NCBI RefSeq assembly: GCF_025464955.1
Contig: NZ_JAODNM010000106.1
Coordinates: 1 to 52,067 of the forward strand
Length of the DNA: 52,067 nt
Reading direction: 5' to 3'
Origin: Amycolatopsis sp.
GTDB lineage: Bacteria; Actinomycetota; Actinomycetes; Mycobacteriales; Pseudonocardiaceae
In this document: one piece after another, positions 1 to 7,059 of the stretch
Layout: every line of letters begins with the position of its first letter
Position numbering within the stretch: the first letter of the stretch is position 1
The notes under the pieces: model-generated
Databases searched by the model: none
What the model was told of the DNA's origin: nothing
The model's input: the letters and a program-made list of their open reading frames with translations, nothing else
Program-made: the position numbers and the translations under genes

Positions 1-947
1 CCCAAATCCATCTGCTCACTCTCGGTCCCGAGAACAGCGGGAATCACCTTGCAGTCACACGCCAACATCCGCGCTTCCGCTGCCGTGATCACACCGCCAT
101 AGTCGAGCATCGCCGTCCCGATCCCGGACTTCAGCGTTTCGTAGTCCACGGTGACCGCCACATGCACCCGGTCACCACCATGGGTCGGGATCTCGTCCAC
201 CGTCATAGCGAGCCGGACCAGATCGACCAACGCGTCGGCGTGGCGTTCCCATTGACTGCGGGGGTCGCGGCCTTCCTCTTTCGTCGACTGCGGCTTCGCC
301 AACGGATCCAACGCGGCCCGCAACTGGGCGTAGGCCACGTTGTCGAGCTTGCCTTTCAGCGTCGCGGAGCCGTCGCGGTGCTCCTGGAACGACAACTCCC
401 GCTGCGGCCTCTCCGGCGGATCCTTCGGCTCGGGTCCGTCCGGGTCGAGGGTGTCGAGGATCCGGTCGCCGGCTTTCTTCACCTCGACCGGGGACGCAGC
501 CCGGGCCACACCGATCAGGATCTTTTCCGCCGCCACCCGGTCCTCCTCCGACACCGTCGCGGGCATCGCCGTCATCGTCTTCACGATGACGTCGACATGC
601 GCGGGAGTGAGAGCACCGGCCAGTGCCGCAAGACCGGTCAGCGGTGCGACAGCGGGGATCTCTGTCCCGTCGATGGCGTACAAGGAGTTGGTGCCACGGG
701 CACGGACCACGATCTGACGCGCCGCAGACTCGGACAACCCCGTCGTATGCATCAACCACTGCACCGCCGAGTTGTACTGATGAGTCGCCTTGATGCCATC
801 AGTCTCGGTCTTGGTGACCACCAGACCCAGCAACGCGGTGTACCGGTTCATCTCCCCGGTGATCACCCGGGCGTACTCGACCAGCGTCGCCGGATCAGCA
901 CGCCGGATATCGGCGGCATCGGGGATGGTGATCGAATCGCTGGGCAC
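1..947 (-). CDS. DUF222/HNH endonuclease family protein (13E12-like), 3' end off window
   Basis: This is the N-terminal 315 or so codons of a DUF222 domain protein, of the kind that usually ends in an HNH nuclease motif. The frame is open to the left edge, so the HNH part is not visible here. I choose GTG at 947, giving VPSDSITIPDAADIRR, because a GGATGGAGA-like ribosome site lies just upstream. The region from MNRYTALLGL onward matches the paralogue at the right end of the window without gaps (left base p equals right base p+51171), at about 90% identity by eye, with most changes silent-looking. Family members in mycobacteria are multicopy and some are SOS-induced. Function beyond a presumed nuclease is unknown. 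Confidence 0.85.
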   Translation of the reverse strand, partial: MPSDSITIPDAADIRRADPATLVEYARVITGEMNRYTALLGLVVTKTETDGIKATHQYNSAVQWLMHTTGLSESAARQIVVRARGTNSLYAIDGTEIPAVAPLTGLAALAGALTPAHVDVIVKTMTAMPATVSEEDRVAAEKILIGVARAASPVEVKKAGDRILDTLDPDGPEPKDPPERPQRELSFQEHRDGSATLKGKLDNVAYAQLRAALDPLAKPQSTKEEGRDPRSQWERHADALVDLVRLAMTVDEIPTHGGDRVHVAVTVDYETLKSGIGTAMLDYGGVITAAEARMLACDCKVIPAVLGTESEQMDL

Positions 948-966
948 TTCTCCATCCTACCTCGAT

Positions 967-982
967 TCGAACATTTATTCGG
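967..982 (-). promoter_or_regulatory. LexA/SOS-box-like operator
   Basis: Read on the minus strand this is CCGAAT-AAAT-GTTCGA, matching 10 of 12 defined positions of the mycobacterial SOS box TCGAAC-N4-GTTCGA, with one half-site perfect. It sits about 20 nt upstream of the GTG start of the DUF222/HNH gene. Several 13E12-family genes of Mycobacterium tuberculosis are known to carry SOS boxes, so position and family agree. No binding data are available. Confidence 0.55.
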
Positions 983-1295
983 ACCACGTTCAGGTGATAC
1001 GCATTATCGCAGAATGCAGTCATTGATGATTCGGAAAGGCTGCCATAGCAAGGAATTATGCCCACTCGCCTCCTACAACTCCTTGCCGCATCACTCACTC
1101 CTACACCAAACGAACCAGCGCAGTCGCTTACCGTGGTTGGCAAGTTGCGAGCGCCTTTTCAATCGCTCACGAAACGCAGCCACCAACGCAACGGAACCGG
1201 CCCTCGGGGCCGCTCCGCGAACCTCGCCCAGCCTCGGTCCTTGCTGCGGTGAACCGGAGAAAAACAGGATCCAGGGTATTGCGCCAGGGCACCCA
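983..1295. other. Gene-free, relatively AT-rich spacer
   Basis: I see no plausible gene between the DUF222/HNH promoter and the end of the XRE-cupin gene. The open frames crossing it have no ribosome site or recognisable protein and change character at neighbouring gene borders. The base composition is visibly less GC-rich than the flanking genes. No strong hairpin was found. Confidence 0.5.
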
Positions 1296-1832
1296 CTAAG
1301 GACTCGGCGGGTTCACTGACAGGAGGAATTCGACGCGCTCGGCGGAGGCGTTGAGATAGCGGTGCGGCTGGCGTGAGTCGAAGGTGATGGCCTCACCGGT
1401 CCGCACGAGGCGCGGCACGCCATCGACCTCGGCGGTGAGGACGCCGGCGACGACAAACGCGCATTCCAGCGACGGATGGCCCCACGGCTCGGCGCTGGTG
1501 GACTCCCCCGGTTCGAGCACGCCGCGGAGCACTTCGAGCTGGCCGTTTCCCGGGGTGAGGCGTTCGTAGGCGACCTGCCCCTTCGGGCCGCGCAGGGTGG
1601 AGCGCTCACCGGGGCGGCTGACCCAGACCGCCGGGGCGGCGCGGTCCTCGAACAGCGAAGCGACGGACTCCCCGAACACGCCCGCCAGCCTGCGCAGGGT
1701 GGCCAGGCTTGGTTCGGTGATCCCGCGTTCGACCTGGCTGAGCAGGGTCGCGGACACCCCTGCCTCGGCCGCCAGCGCCCGCAGGCTGAGGTCCCGTTTC
1801 ATCCGCAGCTCGCGGAGCTGGTCCCCGATCAT
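1296..1832 (-). CDS. XRE-family regulator with C-terminal cupin domain
   Basis: A 178-aa DNA-binding regulator. Residues about 1-60 form an XRE helix-turn-helix (LSLRALAAEAGVSATLLSQV). Residues about 105-175 form a cupin ligand-sensing barrel (HPSLECAFVVAGVLTAEVDG, then GEAITFDSRQPHRYLN). ATG at 1832 is chosen over an upstream ATG because AGGAAGG lies before it and the protein begins right at the helix-turn-helix (MIGDQLREL). It is divergent from the symporter operon at 2033-5179. Two near-identical 15-bp palindromes, one by each gene's start, make it the likely local regulator of that operon and of itself. The ligand is unknown. Confidence 0.9.
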   Translation of the reverse strand: MIGDQLRELRMKRDLSLRALAAEAGVSATLLSQVERGITEPSLATLRRLAGVFGESVASLFEDRAAPAVWVSRPGERSTLRGPKGQVAYERLTPGNGQLEVLRGVLEPGESTSAEPWGHPSLECAFVVAGVLTAEVDGVPRLVRTGEAITFDSRQPHRYLNASAERVEFLLSVNPPSP

Positions 1833-1844
1833 GGTCCACCTTCC

Positions 1845-1859
1845 TGCAGTCTCACTGCA
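1845..1859. promoter_or_regulatory. Candidate XRE-cupin operator, site 1
   Basis: TGCAGTCTCACTGCA is an inverted repeat (TGCAGT-CTC-ACTGCA) lying 12 nt upstream of the XRE-cupin start codon, just 5' of its ribosome site. The reverse complement of site 2 at 1991-2005 matches it at 13 of 15 bases. The pairing of two such sites around divergent starts suggests autoregulation plus control of the operon. This is inferred, not demonstrated. Confidence 0.55.
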
Positions 1860-1990
1860 CACGGTCGTCAGTCCGCAACAGCCTGCCAACAGCGTACGGA
1901 AAAGCCGCTCCGGCGCCAATCAACACAGTTCAAGACCTCGATCACCAGCTTGACCGGCGCGGCGCCAAGCCGTACCGTCCCCGCTCAACG

Positions 1991-2005
1991 TGCACTGTGA
2001 CTGCA
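1991..2005. promoter_or_regulatory. Candidate XRE-cupin operator, site 2
   Basis: TGCACTGTGACTGCA is a near-palindrome located 28 nt before the ATG of the DUF3311 gene at 2033. It matches the reverse complement of site 1 (1845-1859) at 13 of 15 positions, with shared TGCA ends and spacing. It would overlap the promoter or early leader of the symporter operon. Confidence 0.55.
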
Positions 2006-2032
2006 CAACCTCGCCGAACCGTGGGAGTCCCC

Positions 2033-2299
2033 ATGAGCTCAGCCGCACCCGTGAAGGTTTCCCATCCCTACCGCTGGCTGCTGGTGGTGCCGTTCGTCTG
2101 GCAGATCGGCCTCGCGCCGGTCGTCAACGACATCGCGTTCGCCCCGTGGCACATCCCGTTCCCGATGGCCTGGCAGATGCTCGGCGTCGTGGTGACCTCG
2201 GTGGTGATCGGCGTGGTCTTCCGGCTGGACCGCCGTGCCGGGGTGGAGGCCGAACAGGCCGACTTCCTCGCCAGTACCGAGCCCGCAGGTGAGCACTGA
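2033..2299 (+). CDS. DUF3311 small membrane protein, symporter partner
   Basis: An 88-aa protein with two membrane segments (residues about 14-35 and 45-66). It resembles DUF3311 proteins that are almost always encoded immediately before a sodium:solute symporter. ATG at 2033 is chosen because GGGAG lies 7-8 nt upstream; an earlier ATG in the same frame has no such site. Its TGA shares one base with the ATG of the next gene (TGATG at 2297-2301), implying coupled translation. It is presumed to be a small accessory subunit of the transporter. First gene of a four-gene operon. Confidence 0.88.
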   Translation: MSSAAPVKVSHPYRWLLVVPFVWQIGLAPVVNDIAFAPWHIPFPMAWQMLGVVVTSVVIGVVFRLDRRAGVEAEQADFLASTEPAGEH

Positions 2300-3807
2300 T
2301 GGACCTCGCACTGGCACTCGTGATCGTGGTGGGCACCGCAGCCGGCGCCGTCGGCTTCGGCCGCCGAGGCGCCCGGAACTCCACCTTGGCGAACTGGGCG
2401 GTGGGCGACCGCAAGTTCGGGTCCGCACTGTTCTGGTTCATGAACGCCTGCGAGGTGTACACGACCTTCGCCGTCCTGGGTATCTCCGGGTACGCATGGG
2501 CGCTGGGGGCGCCGGCGTACCTGGCTTTCACTTCGGTATCGCTCAGCTACGCCCTCGGCTACTGGCTGATGCCCAAGATCTGGCGCGCCGGACGTAAGCA
2601 CGGGCTGATCACCCAGCCGGACTTCTTCGCCGCGCGCTTCGACGCGCCGTGGCTCGGCGTGGTCACCGGGGTGGTCGGCATCGCGGCTCTGGTCGTCTAC
2701 GTGCAGATCCAGCTCGTCAGCCTCAGCCTGATCGTCCGCCTAACCCTCGGCGACGCCGTCTCCCCGACCGTCGCGGTGGTCCTCGGCGCGGTGCTCATGC
2801 TCGCGTTCGTGGTGCTGGCCGGGCTGCGGTCGGCGGCTTTTTCGGCCGCAGTCAAGGACATCCTGATGATCGTGGTGGTGGTGCTGCTGTCGGCCACGGT
2901 CGCCGGCAAGGTCGGCGCGTCGTCGCCGCTGGACGTCCTGCGTCTGGCCGAGGACGCGCACCCGGGGATCGGCAAGTTTCCCGGCCTCGATCCGACGTCG
3001 CCGACGACGTCAGTGTGGCTGATGACCTCGGCGCTGAACGTCGCCCTCGGGAACTGGGTGTTCCCGCACCTGTTCCAGGTTTCCTACGCGGCCAAGTCAG
3101 GCACGTCGATCCGCCGGAACGCGATCTGGCAACCGCTCTATTCGCTGGCCTACTTCTTCATCATCCTGCTCGGCTTCGCGGCATTGGTCGCCGGGACCAA
3201 ACCGCACGACGGCAGCCTCAACGGCGCATTGCTCCAGTTCGTCTCCGACAAGTACCCCTCCTGGGTCGTGGGACTCTTCGCGGGCACCGCTTTCCTGCTC
3301 GCCCTGGCACCCGGTTCGGTCCTGCTGCTGACTTCGGGGGCCATCTTCGCCCGCAACGTCGTCACGCCGCTCAAACCGGGGCTGTCCGACCGGACACTGC
3401 TGCGCGCGTCGCGGGTTTCGATGGTGGTGTTCGCCGCGGCCGCGGTCTGGCTGACCATCGGCGACGGGAAGTCCCTTGTGGACATCCTGCTGTACGCGTA
3501 TTCGGCGATCGGCATGCTCGCGCCCGGGGTGTTCCTGGCCTTCCTTTGGCGTCGGACGTCGGCGATCGGCGTGCTGGCGGGCATCGTGGCCGGGTTCGTC
3601 ACCCTGCTCGCGCCGTTCGCGAAGGACTACTGGGCGGCCCATCTGCCGCAATGGGAACCCGGCGTGATCGCCATGGCCGTCAACCTCGTCGTGCTCGTCG
3701 CGGTTAGCCTGGTGACGCCGCGGCCGCGGACGGAAGCCGTCGAAGTCGGCATCGAACCATCCACAAAGGACCCAGTAGCGGTAACGGCGGAAGGACGACA
3801 CGGATGA
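2299..3807 (+). CDS. Sodium:solute symporter (SSS family)
   Basis: A 502-aa polytopic transporter with about 13 hydrophobic segments and typical SSS features: the first segment followed by TLANWAVGDRKFGSALFWF, GYALGYWLMPKIWRAGR-type cytoplasmic loops, and an ITQPDFFAARF segment. The family couples uptake of organic acids, sugars, amino acids or urea to sodium entry. A DUF3311 partner points to the monocarboxylate-type branch, but the substrate cannot be read from the sequence. It overlaps the upstream gene by 1 nt and the downstream TIGR04076 gene by 4 nt (ATGA). The C-terminal 25 residues are hydrophilic and cytoplasmic. Confidence 0.92.
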   Translation: MDLALALVIVVGTAAGAVGFGRRGARNSTLANWAVGDRKFGSALFWFMNACEVYTTFAVLGISGYAWALGAPAYLAFTSVSLSYALGYWLMPKIWRAGRKHGLITQPDFFAARFDAPWLGVVTGVVGIAALVVYVQIQLVSLSLIVRLTLGDAVSPTVAVVLGAVLMLAFVVLAGLRSAAFSAAVKDILMIVVVVLLSATVAGKVGASSPLDVLRLAEDAHPGIGKFPGLDPTSPTTSVWLMTSALNVALGNWVFPHLFQVSYAAKSGTSIRRNAIWQPLYSLAYFFIILLGFAALVAGTKPHDGSLNGALLQFVSDKYPSWVVGLFAGTAFLLALAPGSVLLLTSGAIFARNVVTPLKPGLSDRTLLRASRVSMVVFAAAAVWLTIGDGKSLVDILLYAYSAIGMLAPGVFLAFLWRRTSAIGVLAGIVAGFVTLLAPFAKDYWAAHLPQWEPGVIAMAVNLVVLVAVSLVTPRPRTEAVEVGIEPSTKDPVAVTAEGRHG

Positions 3808-4130
3808 CCGAGCCCGACGCGGTGACGGAACTGTACGACCTCCGGGTCATCGTCGACCGGATCGACGGACGGTCCGTCTGCGGACTTGCCGTCGGCGACT
3901 ACTTCGACCTCGTGCAGAGCTCACAGCTGCGGATACCGGATGGAAAGCACTTCTGTCTCTACGCACTGCAAGCGGTTCTGCCACTGCTTCCGGCGAAACA
4001 ACGGCAACTGCCCGAAAGCGACTGGCTGGAACGCGATTCCCTGGTCTGCTGCCCGGATCCGGACGAGCGGCTGATCATGCGCGTCGAACGCACCGGTCGC
4101 CGCCGGATCGCCACGGACGAGCTGACGTGA
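3804..4130 (+). CDS. TIGR04076 family protein
   Basis: A 108-aa soluble protein with the pattern of the TIGR04076 family: LRVIVDRIDGRSVCGLAVGD near the start, a central CLYALQAVLPLLPAKQRQLP, and a Cys-rich end (VCCPDPDERLIMRVER). The role of the family is not established. Conserved Cys residues hint at a metal or redox site. It overlaps the symporter by ATGA and the following luciferase-like gene by GTGA, so it is translated as part of that module. It may act on or sense the imported compound; that is inference from position only. Confidence 0.8.
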   Translation: MTEPDAVTELYDLRVIVDRIDGRSVCGLAVGDYFDLVQSSQLRIPDGKHFCLYALQAVLPLLPAKQRQLPESDWLERDSLVCCPDPDERLIMRVERTGRRRIATDELT

Positions 4131-5179
4131 ACCGCCCGCAACATGCGGTGGAGATCGGACTCGGCCTGCAGGGCGACAAACGGCCCGGCGACTACGCCCG
4201 GTTGGCCGTGCTCGCGGAGTCGCACGGGTTCGACGTGCTGAGCGTGTTCGGCGACCTGATGTTCCAGCCGCCACTCGTCCCGTTGCTCGAGATGGCGGCG
4301 GTGACCGGGCGGGTGCGCTTGGGCGCCGCGTGCTGGAACCCTTTTTCCTTGCATCCCTACGAGATAGCGGGCCAGGTGGCCGCGCTCGACCTCGCCTCGG
4401 ACGGACGCGCCTATCTTGGGCTCGCTCGGGGGTCCTGGCTGGACAGGGTCGGCATCGGGCAGCCACGCCCGGTCGCCGCGGTCACCGAAGCCGCACGGGT
4501 GGTCGCCGCGTTGCTTTCAGGTGACGACCGCGGATTCGACGGCGTGGTGTTCCGGCTGGCACCGGGGTCGCGCCTGCGGTACCCGGTGCGGAGGCCGAAG
4601 GTGGACCTGCTCATCGGCGCCTGGGGGCCGAGGATGGCCGCGGTCGCCGGTCGGATCGCCGACGAGATCAAGATCGGCGGCACGGCCAACCCGGAGGTCG
4701 TCGGGCTTCTGCGCGAGCGCGTGTCCGTCGGCACCGGACCTGCCGGTCGCGCGCCTGACGATGTTGGCATCGTGGTCGGCGCGGTCACCGTCGTCGACAC
4801 GGACGCGACCGCCGCCCGGCGCCGAGCCCGCGCCGAAGTGGCGATGTACCTGGACGTGGTGGCGGGGCTGGACCCGACCGTGGACGTTCCCCCGGAGCTG
4901 CTCGCCGAGATCGGGCGCCGCGTCCGGCTCGGCGACGACCAGGGCGCGGGCGATCTCATCACCGACGAGCTGCTCGACCGGTTCGCCTTCTCCGGAACCC
5001 CGGACCAGGTCGCCGCACAGGCGCAGAAGCTGATCGACGCGGGGGTGTCGCGGGTGGAGTTCGGCACCCCACACGGGCTCACCGACGTCGGCGGGATCGA
5101 GCTGCTGGGCTCGCGGGTCCTTCCGCAGCTGGACCGCGAACGCCGGATAGCCCCAGCGGAATCGATCTTCGGCGCTTAA
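4127..5179 (+). CDS. LLM-class flavin/F420-dependent oxidoreductase
   Basis: A 350-aa TIM-barrel enzyme of the luciferase-like monooxygenase superfamily, closest in look to F420-dependent methylene-tetrahydromethanopterin-reductase-like proteins. Diagnostic stretches are DYARLAVLAESHGFDVLSVF at the N-terminus, AALDLASDGRAYLGLARGSW, and the C-terminal FSGTPDQVAAQAQKLIDAGV. GTG at 4127 is used, forming a GTGA overlap with the TIGR04076 stop. It is the last gene of the XRE-cupin-controlled operon, so it probably oxidises or reduces the symporter's substrate. Whether the cofactor is F420H2 or FMNH2 cannot be settled by reading. Confidence 0.88.
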   Translation: MNRPQHAVEIGLGLQGDKRPGDYARLAVLAESHGFDVLSVFGDLMFQPPLVPLLEMAAVTGRVRLGAACWNPFSLHPYEIAGQVAALDLASDGRAYLGLARGSWLDRVGIGQPRPVAAVTEAARVVAALLSGDDRGFDGVVFRLAPGSRLRYPVRRPKVDLLIGAWGPRMAAVAGRIADEIKIGGTANPEVVGLLRERVSVGTGPAGRAPDDVGIVVGAVTVVDTDATAARRRARAEVAMYLDVVAGLDPTVDVPPELLAEIGRRVRLGDDQGAGDLITDELLDRFAFSGTPDQVAAQAQKLIDAGVSRVEFGTPHGLTDVGGIELLGSRVLPQLDRERRIAPAESIFGA

Positions 5180-5218
5180 CCTGATGCCCCCACCATCCGA
5201 TAGTCGAGGCGAGGATCC

Positions 5219-5551
5219 GTGCCCCTGCGTTCCGTAGCCCTGTTCGTCTTGGCGGCCGTGTTCGAGATCGGCGGCGCGTGGCTGGTCTGGCAAGGCGTCC
5301 GCGAGCACCGAGGCTGGACCTGGATCGGCGGTGGCGTCGTCGCGCTCGGAATCTACGGTTTCGTCGCGACCTTGCAACCGGACGCCCAGTTCGGCCGCAT
5401 CCTCGCCGCCTACGGAGGCGTGTTCGTCGCCGGGTCCCTGGCCTGGGGCATGGTTGCCGACGGCTACCGGCCCGACCGGTTCGACGTCATCGGCGCGCTC
5501 CTGTGCCTGGCCGGGGTCGCGGTGATCATGTACGCGCCCCGCGGGCACTGA
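5219..5551 (+). CDS. UPF0060 (YnfA-like) membrane protein
   Basis: A 110-aa protein with four transmembrane helices and the family's highly conserved text (FVLAAVFEIGGAWLVWQGVR, GFVATLQPDAQFGRILAAYG, then RPDRFDVIGALLCLAGVAVI). The usual family length is about 108, so it is intact. It starts with GTG at 5219. The physiological role of the family is unknown; it is sometimes grouped with small multidrug-resistance-type exporters. It lies 39 nt after the luciferase-like gene and may be co-transcribed, but it is common elsewhere without that operon. It converges on the hydrolase gene with a 10-nt gap. Confidence 0.9.
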   Translation: MPLRSVALFVLAAVFEIGGAWLVWQGVREHRGWTWIGGGVVALGIYGFVATLQPDAQFGRILAAYGGVFVAGSLAWGMVADGYRPDRFDVIGALLCLAGVAVIMYAPRGH

Positions 5552-5561
5552 GCCCCTCGGC

Positions 5562-6404
5562 TCAGGACCTGGCGAAATGCCTGGTCAGACCGCGGAAAAT
5601 GGCTTGGGAGTGGCCGAACATCGCATAGTGTCCCTGCTCGGGACACAGGTGCAGCTCGGCGCCGGGGATGCGGTTCGCGACGTATTCGGAGTGCCCGAAC
5701 GGGACCAGCGTGTCACTGTCCCCGTGCCACAGCGACGCCGGGACGGCGATCTCCTCCAACGGGAATCCCCAGGAACCGACGACGGCCAGGTCGTCGGCGA
5801 CGACCCCGTCCCAGCCGGACTGGCTGAGTGCCGACAGTGACTCGATGAGCATCTCGGTCAGCCCCGGGATCGCCGCCAGGGTGGCCATCTCGTGCTCGGG
5901 GACGACCGGTGCCAGCATGCCGCCGGCGAGGGCGGCGCCGAGGCGGTCCGGGTGATGCTGTGAGAGGTGGAACTGCGCCAGGACGCCCGGGCTCAGGCCG
6001 TCCATCGCCCCCGGGCGGTCGAGCGGGCCGAGACCGCAGGACACCGCAGCGGCGACCACTCGTTCGGGCTGCGCCCAGGCCGTGGCCAGCGCGAACGGGC
6101 CTCCGCCTGCCATCCCGTGGACGCCGAACTCGCCGATGCCGAGGTGGTCGGCCAGTGCGACGACGTCGTCCGCGCAGTCGAGGAGGGTGCGTCCGTCGAC
6201 GGGGTCCGACAGGCCGTAGCCGGGCCGGTCGAAGGTGATCAACCGCACACCGAGCCGGGTCAGGGTTTCGTCGTCGGGGAAGCGTTCCAACCGGGAGCCG
6301 GGCGTGCTGTGGAAGCCGATGACCACGGTTCCGCGCGGGTCACCGGACTGTTCGTACGCGAGCTTTCGGCCAGTTCCCAGCCGAAGCAGCTTGACTGCGT
6401 CCAC
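5562..6404 (-). CDS. Alpha/beta hydrolase fold protein with Ala in place of the nucleophile Ser
   Basis: A 280-aa alpha/beta hydrolase. The oxyanion-region FHSTPGSR (31-38), the FDRPGYGLSD strand-turn (58-67), the nucleophile elbow VHGMAGGGPF (95-104) and a C-terminal acid/His pair (HGDSDTLVPF, EQGHYAMF) are all visible. The elbow reads G-M-A-G-G, so the catalytic serine is Ala99 (codon at 6108-6110). Unless a non-canonical residue substitutes, it should be inactive as an esterase, or be a binding protein. GTG at 6404 is chosen since AAGGGG sits 8 nt before it and homology begins there. It is transcribed after LspA with a 97-nt gap. Confidence 0.82.
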   Translation of the reverse strand: MDAVKLLRLGTGRKLAYEQSGDPRGTVVIGFHSTPGSRLERFPDDETLTRLGVRLITFDRPGYGLSDPVDGRTLLDCADDVVALADHLGIGEFGVHGMAGGGPFALATAWAQPERVVAAAVSCGLGPLDRPGAMDGLSPGVLAQFHLSQHHPDRLGAALAGGMLAPVVPEHEMATLAAIPGLTEMLIESLSALSQSGWDGVVADDLAVVGSWGFPLEEIAVPASLWHGDSDTLVPFGHSEYVANRIPGAELHLCPEQGHYAMFGHSQAIFRGLTRHFARS

Positions 6405-6501
6405 GATGACACCCCTTGCTCTCTGACTGCCGTCCGGTCTTGTCCCACAGTAGGAACTCCGAACCGCCGCGTCGTCAACCTTCGGGAGGATCTGAGTATG
6501 A

Positions 6502-7035
6502 CTACTTCGCGCCCTCGTTCGACCGCGAGATCTGGGATTTCCCGTCCATCCCGACCCCGCGCAAGCTGAGCAGAACGGCCAGTACCGCGCCGACGAACAA
6601 CACGATGTCCGCGATGTTGCCGACGAACCAGCCGTTGTAGTCGATGAAGTCGACGACGTGCCCACGGGCGAACCCGGGCGCCCGGAACAGGCGGTCCAAG
6701 AGGTGCGTCGCGGCGCCGCCGAGTAGTAGGCCGAGCGAGATCGCCCAGCCCCGGGAGCGGACCCTGCCGACCAGCCAGACCAGCGCGACCACGGCGGCGG
6801 CCGCCACCACGGTGAACACCCACGTCGAATTCTCGCCGATCGAGAAAGCCGCGCCGGAGTTGTAGAGCAGCTGGAAGGAGATGAAGTCGCCGAGTACCCG
6901 GATCGACGCGTGCGCGGTCAGCGTCGAAACGGCCCAATACTTGGTCAACTGGTCCACCACGAGGATTACGACCGCCACCGCCGCGGCCACCACCCGGCGT
7001 CGCCGGAGGGGCGCGGATGATCCCGGGTCAGTCAT
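6502..7035 (-). CDS. lspA: Lipoprotein signal peptidase (signal peptidase II)
   Basis: A 177-aa inner-membrane aspartyl protease that cleaves signal peptides of prolipoproteins. Four membrane helices are visible, with the DQLTKYWAV motif in helix 1, NSGAAFSIG in the conserved loop, and the two catalytic-Asp boxes (GGAATHLLDRLFR and GWFVGNIADIVLF). The usual actinobacterial first box is GGALGNLIDR, so here GN is replaced by TH while the Asp is kept. I place the start at MTDPGSS (7035); an ATG four codons earlier (7047) is also possible. The ribosome site is weak for both. A typical lipoprotein client is the sugar-binding protein at 39952-41313. Confidence 0.9.
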   Translation of the reverse strand: MTDPGSSAPLRRRRVVAAAVAVVILVVDQLTKYWAVSTLTAHASIRVLGDFISFQLLYNSGAAFSIGENSTWVFTVVAAAAVVALVWLVGRVRSRGWAISLGLLLGGAATHLLDRLFRAPGFARGHVVDFIDYNGWFVGNIADIVLFVGAVLAVLLSLRGVGMDGKSQISRSNEGAK

Positions 7036-7059
7036 GCCCGCCAGCATAACCAGCGAGAA

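Noticed and set aside
162..1319. A 385-codon plus-strand frame over the left DUF222/HNH gene and spacer
   Set aside because: It is antisense to the DUF222 gene, has no ribosome site, and its composition changes at the gene border.
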